A stretch of DNA of 64,000 nt from Magnetovibrio sp. (GTDB taxonomy: Bacteria > Pseudomonadota > Alphaproteobacteria > Rhodospirillales > Magnetovibrionaceae). Positions 56,238 to 64,000 of this stretch are shown one piece after another (within the stretch, counting starts at the first letter, position 1; each line of letters opens with the position of its first letter). Position numbers and translations under genes: made by a program. The DNA lies in NCBI GenBank assembly GCA_028281525.1, contig JANQJR010000015.1:1-64000 (forward strand). The letters run 5' to 3'. A model generated the notes under the pieces. The model did no database searches. It worked only from the letters and a program-made list of their open reading frames with translations, and was not told the DNA's origin.

Positions 56238-56978
56238 TTAGGTATCTCCCCCCGAGTTCACAATTTTTTTCGTCTTGCCACCGCTCTTGGTGGCGCTTTC
56301 GTGTTCTTCTTCCAATTCTTCGATACGCTCCATCAGCGTCGCCACCTGGCTGCGCAGATTGTCGATGGTGCGCAGTACCGGGTCCGGACAGCCATCCGCC
56401 GGGGTGCCGTAGGCCACGAAGTCCTTGGCGTGCTCCTTGTCACGCGGCATCACAACACGGGCGGGAATACCAACCGCCGTGACGCCGGGCGGCACATCGC
56501 GGGTCACCACTGCATTGGCGCCGATGCGTGCGTCCTTGCCCACCGTGATGGGGCCCAAAACCTGCGCGCCGGAACCGACGATCACACCGTCTTCCAAGGT
56601 CGGATGACGCTTTTGGTTAACCTGTTTGTGGCTATCGACGCTGGGGGATATCCCGCCGAGCGTGACAATCTGATAGAGCGTAACGTCATCGCCGATTTCA
56701 CTGGTTTCACCGATCACCACACCATCGCCGTGATCGATGAAAAAGCGCCGTCCGATGATCGCGCCCGGGTGAATTTCGATGCCGGTGAAGAAGCGCGCGG
56801 CTTGGGACATTAGGCGCGATATGAAGCGAAAATCGCGTTTCCACAACCAATGCGACATGCGGTAAACCTGGATCGCATGAAAGCCCGGATAGAGCAGAGC
56901 CACCTCCAAGCGCGACCGCGCGGCGGGGTCACGGGCGATAAAGGAATCGATATCTTCTTTAAGCCTCTTGAAAATCAT
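56238..56978 (-). CDS. cysE: Serine O-acetyltransferase
   Basis: 246 residues. It has the SATase helical lead-in ([20 protein letters not shown]) and left-handed beta-helix hexapeptides ([38 protein letters not shown]), with the catalytic HGD at IDHGDGVV. It makes O-acetylserine for cysteine synthesis. It heads the isc operon, which ties cysteine supply to sulfur use by the two desulfurases. The C-terminal extension is charged and helical. Confidence 0.95.
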   Translation of the reverse strand: MIFKRLKEDIDSFIARDPAARSRLEVALLYPGFHAIQVYRMSHWLWKRDFRFISRLMSQAARFFTGIEIHPGAIIGRRFFIDHGDGVVIGETSEIGDDVTLYQIVTLGGISPSVDSHKQVNQKRHPTLEDGVIVGSGAQVLGPITVGKDARIGANAVVTRDVPPGVTAVGIPARVVMPRDKEHAKDFVAYGTPADGCPDPVLRTIDNLRSQVATLMERIEELEEEHESATKSGGKTKKIVNSGGDT

Positions 56979-57103
56979 GGCTCATCCAATATGTTTGTGT
57001 TCGTGCGTTCCCGGGAAGCGATGGACGAAAACCTTGTCCACATGCCCCCCAAGGCGCTGAAATGAACGCAACACCGGCGCTCCGCGTTGCATTACGTAAT
57101 TCG

Positions 57104-57132
57104 AATATAAGATACCCGAGTACAGAGGTCAA
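57104..57132 (-). promoter_or_regulatory. Sigma70 promoter of the cysE-isc operon
   Basis: On the minus strand TTGACC (57132-57127), a 17-base spacer and TATATT (57109-57104) form a near-consensus promoter about 125 bases ahead of the cysE start. It is overlapped by the IscR-like site. Confidence 0.75.
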
Positions 57133-57136
57133 GTAT
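57112..57136 (-). promoter_or_regulatory. IscR type-1-like binding site
   Basis: The 25-base site reads ATACTTGACC then TCTGT then ACTCGGGTAT. It fits both ends of the E. coli IscR type-1 consensus (ATASYYGAC and TCRRSTAT) with the central part variable. It covers the -35 box and spacer, a position suited to repression by cluster-loaded IscR encoded by the second gene of the operon. Confidence 0.65.
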
Positions 57137-57230
57137 TTGGACCCGGTTTTGTAAAAAAAACCACACATTCTGCAGGGCGATGAGCAACTTTGCGCAACCT
57201 TTTGAAAATAAAGCGGTAATTTGAAATTCC

Positions 57231-57878
57231 ATGCCTGAAGTCATCTTCAATGGTCCCGAGGGACGCCTCGAAGGGCGTTATCACCACTCGAAAAAACCCG
57301 GCGCGCCGATCGCCTTGATTCTGCACCCGCATCCGCAATTCGGCGGCACCATGAACAACAAGGTCGTCTACGCCCTCTATCAAGCATTCACGAAGCGCGG
57401 CTTTTCCACCCTGCGGTTCAATTTCCGCGGTGTCGGCCGTTCCCAGAGCACGTTCGACAACGGCCAGGGCGAAATGAGCGACGCGGCGGCGGCGCTGGAC
57501 TGGATGCAGGCGCACAATCCCAACGCCCAAGGCTGCTGGATCGCCGGTTTCTCGTTCGGCGCGTGGATTTCCATGCAGTTGATGATGCGCCGCCCAGAAA
57601 TCAGCGGCTTTATTTCCGTCGCCCCGCCCGCCAGCCAGCATGACTTTTCGTTCCTGGCGCCTTGCCCGGCGTCGGGCATCCTGATCCACGGCGAACGCGA
57701 CGAGATCGTGCCGGTGGACAGTGTCGACAAGCTGGCCGCCAAACTGAAAAGCCAGAAGAACATCACGGTGGACTACGAAGTCGTCAAAGGCGGGGACCAC
57801 TTCTTCGGCGATCACATGGATCAGCTCAACAAAATCGTGGAGGCCTATCTGGACAAGGCCCTCACGCAAGCAGCCTAA
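57231..57878 (+). CDS. Cytoplasmic alpha/beta hydrolase
   Basis: 215 residues. Oxyanion strand IALILHPHPQFGGTMNNKVV, nucleophile AGFSFGAW with Ser108, acid in IHGERDEIVPV and His in KGGDHFFGDH. This compact form (COG2945-like) is common in proteobacteria; its substrate is unknown. Divergent from the cysE operon, with a 252-base shared upstream region. Confidence 0.9.
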   Translation: MPEVIFNGPEGRLEGRYHHSKKPGAPIALILHPHPQFGGTMNNKVVYALYQAFTKRGFSTLRFNFRGVGRSQSTFDNGQGEMSDAAAALDWMQAHNPNAQGCWIAGFSFGAWISMQLMMRRPEISGFISVAPPASQHDFSFLAPCPASGILIHGERDEIVPVDSVDKLAAKLKSQKNITVDYEVVKGGDHFFGDHMDQLNKIVEAYLDKALTQAA

Positions 57879-57914
57879 AGTCTAGGCGGCCTGATCCACA
57901 AACGATACCTATAG

Positions 57915-57946
57915 AAAAAAGCCAGTCTGGTAAGACTGGCTTTTTT
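57915..57946. terminator. Bidirectional rho-independent terminator
   Basis: AAAAAAGCCAGTCT, loop GGTA, AGACTGGCTTTTTT is a perfect stem with A- and T-runs on both sides. It ends the hydrolase gene and the converging DUF6644-like gene. Confidence 0.9.
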
Positions 57947-57953
57947 ACGCCGC

Positions 57954-58426
57954 CTAATCACCGACAAACGCGATCAACCGGCCCAGGATCAAGGCCCCTG
58001 TCCAGGCAAGGACGGAAACAACGCCTGCGCGGCGTAAGGCAAGGCGGGGAGCCCGGCCAATATCCCAGCCATACCGTAAGTGCATGAGGATCGCGGACCC
58101 GCCCCCGATCAAGACAAGCACGAGCTTGATTTGAAACACAGCCAAATCCGCATATTCGCTTGCCCGCGTGGCAAACAGCAAGAAACCGCTCATCACTGCC
58201 AAGACCAGCCCCACCCCGGCCGTGGTGGACAAGATTCGGGCAACATGTGCATGTGTAATCGTCGGCCACAATCCCAACAACCTCAACGACAGAGGCAAGG
58301 CGCTCCCCACCAACAAGGCGATGGCGAAGATGTGGGTCGTGTTGACGGCCGCATACGTCCAGCGCGAAAACCGCAAGGCTTCAACAAAGCCTATGGATTC
58401 AAGCGCGGCGAAAAAGGCTTCCACAG
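57954..58426 (-). CDS. DUF6644-like integral membrane protein
   Basis: 157 residues from GTG at 58426 (GGTGGG nine bases upstream); no ATG fits, and a longer frame overlaps the preceding gene. About four membrane helices include HIFAIALLVGSALPLSLRLL, VLAVMSGFLLFATRASEYAD and VLVLIGGGSAILMHLRYG, with several histidines. It follows the DUF6152 gene with 14 bases between stop and start; these two families are often paired. Role unknown. Confidence 0.7.
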
Positions 58427-58440
58427 CGGCAGGCCCACCG

Positions 58441-58812
58441 TCAGTCCCGGCCGGGGTAAAGGTCGTATTCCTGGCCGCCGATATAAATCCGCTCCGCTTT
58501 GAGGAGCTTGTCATCAACATTGGCCGAGGGTTCACCAACGATTCGCACCTCGACCCCCGGGGTCAAATCTCCCGGTTTCAGGCCGGCCCGCTCGTTGCGC
58601 CAAGGTTGGCCGACCTCAACCGTCCAAATTTCACCGTCGGCGTTGATTTTCAACACGCCGTGGGGATTGCCCAATTTCGCGGACTCGATCACGCCGGTCA
58701 GCTCGATATTTCCGCCCGTTGTCCACGCCCATCCATGGTGGGCATGCGATGGACCACCCATCTGAAAGAAGAAGAACACGGCAAAAAGAAATGGTGCAAA
58801 ACGTGAACGCAT
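58441..58812 (-). CDS. Periplasmic DUF6152-like protein
   Basis: 123 residues from ATG at 58812 after AAGGGGG. A signal peptide (RFAPFLFAVFFFFQMGG) is cut near SHA-HHG, leaving HHGWAW at the mature N-terminus, a family hallmark and a possible metal site. The remaining domain (IELTGVIESAKLGNPHGVLK, VEVGQPWRNERAGLKPGD) is an all-beta fold. Next to a membrane partner gene (DUF6644-like). Function unknown. Confidence 0.8.
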   Translation of the reverse strand: MRSRFAPFLFAVFFFFQMGGPSHAHHGWAWTTGGNIELTGVIESAKLGNPHGVLKINADGEIWTVEVGQPWRNERAGLKPGDLTPGVEVRIVGEPSANVDDKLLKAERIYIGGQEYDLYPGRD

Positions 58813-58954
58813 AGCTGCCCCCTTGTTTGCTTCGGGTCTTTTTGTATATGGGGTGCGGGGACGGGGTTGAAAGGCCGCCGGTGGAAAACCAGACTGGGGA
58901 TGCGGTTTTTTCTGGGATTGCCCCCGCCCATAGCTAAGTGCAAACAGTCCGCTT

Positions 58955-59419
58955 TTATTCAACGGCGATGTCGAAGTGCAGAACATCCTCACGCACCCCG
59001 AGCTTGCTATAAAGCTTGATGGCGGGATCGTCGCCAAGATCGGCCTGAACGAAAATCACATAGGCGCCGCACTCTGAACCTATCGATTGCAGATGCTTGA
59101 TCAGTTGTGTCGCGATACCGCGGCGGCGGTGCGTTGACGCAACGGCCAAATCGTAAATATAAATTTCGCTGCGTTCCTGTTCGAACTTCTTCAATTCATA
59201 CGCGACCAACCCGCCAATCACGGTATCGGATTGAAGCGCGGCAACGACCATAAACTGTTCGTTACTCAGAAGTCCGGCAAGGTATCCGTCACTGGGCTGG
59301 GCTTCCATATAAGTGCGCGGCTCTTCGAACGCGTCGCCAAATACGTCAAGCAAGCTACGAAAAACGTCTATGTCTTTCGAAATGAGGCGGCGGATTGTAA
59401 AGGGCTGTTGATCGCTCAT
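58955..59419 (-). CDS. GNAT acetyltransferase of the AAC(3)-I family
   Basis: 154 residues from ATG at 59419 (MSDQQPFTIRRL). The pattern YMEAQPSDGYLAGLLSNEQF, GGLVAYELKKFEQERSEIYI, YDLAVASTHRRRGIATQLIK (acetyl-CoA site) and FVQADLGDDPAIKLYSKLGV closely follows aminoglycoside 3-N-acetyltransferase type I proteins. Chromosomal relatives may have other amine substrates, so resistance is not implied. It sits among metabolic genes without mobile-element signs and follows the thioesterase by about 90 bases. Confidence 0.88.
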   Translation of the reverse strand: MSDQQPFTIRRLISKDIDVFRSLLDVFGDAFEEPRTYMEAQPSDGYLAGLLSNEQFMVVAALQSDTVIGGLVAYELKKFEQERSEIYIYDLAVASTHRRRGIATQLIKHLQSIGSECGAYVIFVQADLGDDPAIKLYSKLGVREDVLHFDIAVE

Positions 59420-59508
59420 CGTATTCGACACCAAAAAATTCAATAAGGTCGTGAAAGCCAATCCAGATAAGGCGCTGACCCAAGCTACCCGATGGCGAAA
59501 ATTTAGGA

Positions 59509-59931
59509 CTAACTCCGTTCAGGCGGGATCGAATACGTACCCGTTGCATGAGCCACGGGTTCATGATCGCTTTCGGAAAAAACTGTTACTTCAACAACCG
59601 CCAAGCGCTTGCCGACTTTTATAGCGCGTCCTTCGGCAAGGAGGTCAGCATGACCGGGTTTGCGCAAAAAATTGATGTTGAAATTCGTGGTCACAGCTAG
59701 CGTGACTTCGCCAATACTGGACAATACAACCGCATACATCGTCGCATCCGCCAACATCATCATACTGGGACCGGATACTGTACCGCCGGGACGCAATGAC
59801 GTTTCGTCAAACGGCAAGCGACAAACGGCCTCCCCCGCCCCCGTCTTTTCGGCAACGATACCCGCGTCCCGTGCCCAAGGCAGATCTGTAACGATAAGGC
59901 GATTAAAGTCGTCAGGGCTGATGCGCGCCAT
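59509..59931 (-). CDS. PaaI-type hotdog thioesterase
   Basis: 140 residues. The hotdog pattern is RPGGTVSGPSMMMLADATMY, AVTTNFNINFLRKPGHADLL, and VEVTVFSESDHEPVAHATGT. The catalytic Asp lies in LADATMY. It should split a CoA thioester; the substrate is unknown. It starts 9 bases after anmK and is probably co-transcribed. Confidence 0.88.
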   Translation of the reverse strand: MARISPDDFNRLIVTDLPWARDAGIVAEKTGAGEAVCRLPFDETSLRPGGTVSGPSMMMLADATMYAVVLSSIGEVTLAVTTNFNINFLRKPGHADLLAEGRAIKVGKRLAVVEVTVFSESDHEPVAHATGTYSIPPERS

Positions 59932-59940
59932 AGCTTCGTT

Positions 59941-61059
59941 TCAGGTCCCCGGGTGATTGGTGGTTCCACCGCTCAGCGGTTCGGCCACACCCGTAGTCAT
60001 AGGAAAGGTGATCGGCAGCCAGCGCTGGGAGCGCACCGCAAGATAAGCAAACGCTTGGGCTTCCACGGCGTCACCGTCCCAGCCGACCGCCTCGGCGGAG
60101 CGCACGTCCGCACCCCCATATTCTTCCATGGCGTCGCCGAGCATCTCCATCAACACCGGATTCAAGCGGCCTCCGCCAGTAACAATCCAGGTATTGGCGG
60201 GCTTCGCAAAATGTTCGGCCGCGCGCGCGACCGAGCGTGCAATGAACGCAGTCAAGGTCGCGGCCCCGTCCTCAAAGCCAAGGTTCTCGACAAAGCCGGC
60301 GCCGAAATCCAAGCGGTCCAAGGACTTGGGCGGTTTGCGGTCGAAATAGGCGTGATCCAACGCCTTGGTCAAAACCGCTTCATCAACGGCCCCTTTGGCA
60401 GCGTGTGCGCCATCTGAGTCCATACTTTCACCGACATGGTCACACATCCAGTCGTTCAGCGGCGCATTGCCTGGCCCGGTGTCGAAGGCCAAGATGTCGC
60501 CATCCACATCTCCCACCCAGGTGACGTTGGCGACGCCGCCGATGTTCACAACAACCGCAGGCAACTTGATCGCGGGTGCGCTTTTCAGCAGCGCCGCATG
60601 AAACACCGGCACCAACGGCGCACCCTCGCCCCCGGAATTGACATCGCGCGACCGAAAATCGCCAACCACCGGGATGCCCAGTTCGTCCGACAACAACTTG
60701 CCGTCGCCCAACTGCACGGTAACGCCTTTTTTCGGATCGTGATGCACGGTTTGGCCGTGAAACCCGATCACGTCGATGTCGTCCGCGGCCAAGCCTTCGC
60801 GCTGCATGAACGCTTTGACCAAGTCGGCATGGCGTTGCGTCAGAGTGCGTTCCGCTTCCTCGGCGCCGGGGGCTGCGCGACCCGCCGGGCCCAGAACCTG
60901 ACGCAATTGGTCGCGAAAGGCATCGTCATACGGCAACGTCATGCTGGCGCCAAGTTCTACGATATCCTCGCCGTCGGTGCGGATCAGGGCCACGTCGACG
61001 CCGTCGAGCGACGTGCCGCTCATCAAGCCGATAGCCGTATATATTTTGGCTTGGTTCAT
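59941..61059 (-). CDS. anmK: Anhydro-N-acetylmuramic acid kinase
   Basis: 372 residues. The ASKHA phosphate loop is AIGLMSGTSLDGVDVALIRT, followed by DVIGFHGQTVHHDP, NIGGVANVTWVG, LAFDTGPGNAPLNDWM and TGGGRLNPVLME. It phosphorylates 1,6-anhydro-MurNAc during recycling of the cell wall. It diverges from tyrS, an arrangement known in other Alphaproteobacteria. Confidence 0.96.
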   Translation of the reverse strand: MNQAKIYTAIGLMSGTSLDGVDVALIRTDGEDIVELGASMTLPYDDAFRDQLRQVLGPAGRAAPGAEEAERTLTQRHADLVKAFMQREGLAADDIDVIGFHGQTVHHDPKKGVTVQLGDGKLLSDELGIPVVGDFRSRDVNSGGEGAPLVPVFHAALLKSAPAIKLPAVVVNIGGVANVTWVGDVDGDILAFDTGPGNAPLNDWMCDHVGESMDSDGAHAAKGAVDEAVLTKALDHAYFDRKPPKSLDRLDFGAGFVENLGFEDGAATLTAFIARSVARAAEHFAKPANTWIVTGGGRLNPVLMEMLGDAMEEYGGADVRSAEAVGWDGDAVEAQAFAYLAVRSQRWLPITFPMTTGVAEPLSGGTTNHPGT

Positions 61060-61167
61060 ACCTAACGGGCCATATGACCCTTCCCTTTTTTGCCTTCGCT
61101 ATTGTTGGTCATTGTGCTAAGTCCCCCTTCGACATGCAACAGGCTTAATATCTGGACCCGTTTGACG

Positions 61168-62436
61168 ATGACCGATGCGAAATCCGATTTCCTCAAAACC
61201 GTGCAAGAGCGCGGCTACATGCACCAATGCACGGATTTGGAAGAACTGGACAAAAAAGCCAGTTCCGGGATCGTCACCGCCTATATCGGCTTCGATTGCA
61301 CTGCGCCGAGCCTGCACGTGGGTTCCCTGCTGCCGATCATGATGTTGCGCACGCTGCAAAAAACCGGGCACAAACCGGTCGTGCTGATGGGCGGCGGCAC
61401 CACCTTGGTGGGCGATCCGTCGGGCAAAGATGAAAGCCGTAAGATGCTGACCACTGAGGGCATTCAGGCCAATATGGACGGCATCAAGAAAATTTTCTCG
61501 AAATTCCTGACCTTCGCCCCAGAAGGAGAAGAGGGGGGCCCTACAGACGCGGTGATGGTCAACAATGCCGATTGGCTGGGCGGCCTCAACTACATCGACT
61601 TCCTGCGCGATTTCGGCCCGCACTTCACCGTCAACCGCATGATGGCCTTTGATTCGGTCAAGTTGCGTCTGGAGCGCGAACAACCGCTCACCTTCCTGGA
61701 ATTCAACTATATGATCCTTCAGGCCTATGACTTCCTGGAACTGAACCGCAATATGGATTGCACGTTGCAAATGGGAGGATCGGATCAGTGGGGCAACATC
61801 GTCAACGGCGTGGAACTGACGCGGCGTGTGGACGGCACGGAGGTCTACGGGTTGACCACGCCGCTTCTGACCACATCGTCGGGCGCGAAGATGGGCAAGA
61901 CCGCCGCAGGCGCGGTGTGGCTCAACGCCGAACAACTCTCACCGTATGATTACTGGCAATACTGGCGCAACACCGAAGACGCCGACGTGGGCCGCTTCCT
62001 GCGCCTGTTTACCGAACTGCCACTGGACGAGATTGCACGCCTGGAAAACCTGGAAGGCCAAGACATCAACGAGGCCAAAAAGGTCCTGGCCGACGAAGCG
62101 ACGCGCATGTGCCACGGTGATGAGGCCGCCCGGGCGGCCCATGAGACCGCGCAAAAGACGTTCGAGCAAGGCCAGTTGGGTGGGGACCTGCCCAGCTTCG
62201 ACATTGCTAGGTCCGAACTGGAAGCCGGCATCGCCACCTTCGCCGCCCTGGTCAAGGTGGGTTTTTGCAAGTCCAATGGCGAGGCGAGGCGCTTCGTCAA
62301 GGGCGGCGGGGCGCGCATCAATGATGAGCAGGTGAAGGACGAAAACCATCCCGTGACGCTCACTGATTTGAACGACGACGGCGTGGTCAAAGTGTCCGCC
62401 GGTAAGAAACGTCACGCCCTGCTGCGCGCGGTTTAA
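61168..62436 (+). CDS. tyrS: Tyrosyl-tRNA synthetase
   Basis: 422 residues from ATG at 61168 ([11 protein letters not shown]); the frame is open to 61090 but the lead is not family-like. Class I motifs: PSLHVGSL (HIGH) and [14 protein letters not shown] (KMSKS). Tyr-binding [20 protein letters not shown] is intact. The C-terminal S4 domain ([20 protein letters not shown]) binds tRNA. Divergent from anmK. Confidence 0.97.
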   Translation: MTDAKSDFLKTVQERGYMHQCTDLEELDKKASSGIVTAYIGFDCTAPSLHVGSLLPIMMLRTLQKTGHKPVVLMGGGTTLVGDPSGKDESRKMLTTEGIQANMDGIKKIFSKFLTFAPEGEEGGPTDAVMVNNADWLGGLNYIDFLRDFGPHFTVNRMMAFDSVKLRLEREQPLTFLEFNYMILQAYDFLELNRNMDCTLQMGGSDQWGNIVNGVELTRRVDGTEVYGLTTPLLTTSSGAKMGKTAAGAVWLNAEQLSPYDYWQYWRNTEDADVGRFLRLFTELPLDEIARLENLEGQDINEAKKVLADEATRMCHGDEAARAAHETAQKTFEQGQLGGDLPSFDIARSELEAGIATFAALVKVGFCKSNGEARRFVKGGGARINDEQVKDENHPVTLTDLNDDGVVKVSAGKKRHALLRAV

Positions 62437-62455
62437 CGTTCGTTCAACACAGCTC

Positions 62456-64000
62456 TTATTGCACCGGTTCGGACGTCACCGGCTCCACCGGTTCGGCTTT
62501 GGGCTGAGGCGGCTTGTCCGGAATGTCTTTTTCCTTTTTCGAGCCGGTGAAAATGCCGCGCAGTGCGCCGGGCGCCAAAGCGCTCAACGGATTGACGGTG
62601 ATCTCCACATTTTCTTGCGTGCCCTTCATGGTGTAGGTCGCGGCGAACAATCCACCGCCCTTTTCCGGCCCAGAGAACAATTCACCGATCAGTGGCAACT
62701 TACCCAAAAGAGCGTTGATGGCGTAGGCCGGCACCACGGTGCCCTCCAGGTCCATGACCTTGTTGTCCAAATCGATGGTCCCCGACGCCGTCACGCCGAT
62801 GGTCGGCCCGGAAGAGCGCGACTCGATCAATTCCAAGATTCCGCCTTCCAGCTTGAAGGGCGTTTCCAGAATGTCGAAGTTCAGCCCTTCGCCTTGCAGG
62901 GCATCCAAGACACCGGTCAACGACATGACGCCGATCAACTTGGCAAAGGCCGGTGCGTCAATCATGGCGTAATTGGTGATCTTGGCCACACCTTCCAAAG
63001 GGGCGTCCACACCGGGGCGTGTATAGGCAGCCTTCAAATCAAACTGCCCTCTTAGAATGTTGTCGTAGAGATCCAACGTCCTGAGCGCCGCGCCGGCGTC
63101 GTCCGAGGTAATCGACAAATAACGCAGCCCGTCGGTATCGGTATCCAACAACAACTCAATTGAGCCTGCTTCACCCACCACGCCCAAGACATCGATCTTA
63201 CGCCACAGGCCCCGGTCCCGGTACACTGTGCCGATCAGATCGTGGAGCACCCGATCCTTGCGCAACATCAAGGTATGCAGATCGACCGCGACGTTGAGCA
63301 CCAGCTCTTCTTCCCGAATTTCTTCTTGGGTTTCTTCTTCCTGGATGTCTTCGCTGGGCGCGCCTTTGCTGATGCCCAGCATCTCATCCCACAACACCGT
63401 CGCGTCCAAGCGTTCGCCACGCAGAACCAATTCCCACACCCCGTCCTGTTCCGGAGTTAAAGAGCCTGAAACGTCGGTGTAGCCCGAACGCATGGTGTCG
63501 ATGTCGATCCGTTCCAAAGCGCCGTTGGCGAGAAATGAGGCGGACCCCGAAATATCCATATCCGGTGCGGAGACGGAAAATTTGGGGATTTCGACGGGAA
63601 GGTCATTCAACAGGCGCAATTCCAAAACCGCCGTGCCGGGCACACCCGATGGCTTACGCCATCCCAGTTCGGGGACCGCCAAAACGATGTTGGACAAATC
63701 CACACGCGCGGACAGGGATTGACGACCATCGGACAATTCCGTGAAGTTGACGTTGGCTTCCGCCCCCCCTTGCATATAACGGGAAAGAATATCCGGCACC
63801 TCGATGCCCATCTCACCCAAATTCAAGACATCCTTGATGGTCCCGGAAATTTCGTAACGGTCGCTGAACAAAGCCGCTTCACGGAAGTTGGAACTCCATT
63901 TCATTTGAATCGGAACCTTGCCGAGCGTCCCCGTTCCGCTCAGTTCCAATCCTTCGTTGGTAACAACCAGAACCAAATCCCCCTCGGCCAAATCACGTTG
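62456..64000 (-). CDS. AsmA-like/DUF3971 envelope protein (5' end outside window)
   Basis: The frame is open to the right edge, giving 514 codons of the C-terminal part; the start lies beyond 64,000. Long beta-repeat segments (YEISGTIKDVLNLGEM, FDLKAAYTRPG) and the typical AsmA-family end (GVTASGTIDLDNKVMDLEGT, VVPAYAINALLGKLPLIGEL, FSGPEKGGGLFAATYTMKGT) are seen. A Glu-rich insert lies at about nt 63290-63370. The C-terminus is Pro/Lys-rich. Such proteins (YhdP, TamB relatives) are thought to move lipids between inner and outer membranes. It converges with tyrS, 19 bases between stops. Confidence 0.88.
   Translation of the reverse strand, partial: QRDLAEGDLVLVVTNEGLELSGTGTLGKVPIQMKWSSNFREAALFSDRYEISGTIKDVLNLGEMGIEVPDILSRYMQGGAEANVNFTELSDGRQSLSARVDLSNIVLAVPELGWRKPSGVPGTAVLELRLLNDLPVEIPKFSVSAPDMDISGSASFLANGALERIDIDTMRSGYTDVSGSLTPEQDGVWELVLRGERLDATVLWDEMLGISKGAPSEDIQEEETQEEIREEELVLNVAVDLHTLMLRKDRVLHDLIGTVYRDRGLWRKIDVLGVVGEAGSIELLLDTDTDGLRYLSITSDDAGAALRTLDLYDNILRGQFDLKAAYTRPGVDAPLEGVAKITNYAMIDAPAFAKLIGVMSLTGVLDALQGEGLNFDILETPFKLEGGILELIESRSSGPTIGVTASGTIDLDNKVMDLEGTVVPAYAINALLGKLPLIGELFSGPEKGGGLFAATYTMKGTQENVEITVNPLSALAPGALRGIFTGSKKEKDIPDKPPQPKAEPVEPVTSEPVQ

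Overview
The window is a stretch of a GC-rich alphaproteobacterial chromosome. The family content (HD-GYP and GGDEF signalling, an IscR-led isc operon with a second cysteine desulfurase, short Ppx/GppA, RsmB/RlmE, DUF1127, host-attachment protein) best fits a marine or aquatic Rhodospirillales-like bacterium; this is inferred from gene content, no database was searched. Most genes are housekeeping, interrupted by several AT-richer accessory genes.

Layout. (1) 1-12.3 kb: a type I secretion locus. On the minus strand run a HlyC-family lysine acyltransferase with a histone-H1-like tail, a small membrane-anchored protein, and a giant RTX protein (2,268 codons visible, 3' end outside the window). 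The RTX protein carries an FrpC-like self-processing module with an Asp-Pro junction, HCBP-related/RTX units and five cadherin-like repeats. Divergently lie the HlyB-type exporter and the HlyD-type adaptor; no TolC gene is present. (2) 12.4-21 kb: tRNA-Gln, ppx, rlmE, a stand-alone SecD-P1-like lipoprotein, greB, an FKBP-rhodanese fusion, a host-attachment-family protein, guaB, rsmB. (3) 21-30 kb: Met-rich membrane protein, a possible small transcript, a secreted protein with a caspase-like His/Cys pattern between two similar terminators, a TPP riboswitch with thiC, a tetR-yciI-tag cluster, a TSUP permease, DUF1127 and guaA. (4) 30-37 kb: accessory zone with an AT-rich membrane alpha/beta hydrolase, a degraded internal copy of part of guaA, a diheme cytochrome, an ion-channel remnant, and a diguanylate cyclase and histidine kinase that share one sensor domain. 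(5) 37-49 kb: GT39-type transferase, parvulin, Atm1-type ABC exporter, an AT-rich DUF3644/HEPN-like gene, mnmA-DUF599-iscX, and a histidine kinase/HD-GYP response regulator operon. (6) 49-57 kb: cysE-iscR-desulfurase-iscS-iscU-iscA-hscB-hscA-fdx, driven by a promoter overlapped by a type-1 IscR-like site. (7) 57-64 kb: hydrolase, DUF6152/DUF6644 pair, AAC(3)-I-like acetyltransferase, thioesterase, anmK, tyrS, and the 3' part of an AsmA-like gene.

The most unusual items are the secretion locus (acyltransferase with H1-like tail, RTX protein with self-processing module, small anchored protein between them), the soluble SecD-head lipoprotein, the putative secreted clan-CD-like protein, the DUF3644 gene with an R-x4-H motif, and a dispersed inverted-repeat element whose two copies keep the same architecture with compensating stem changes.
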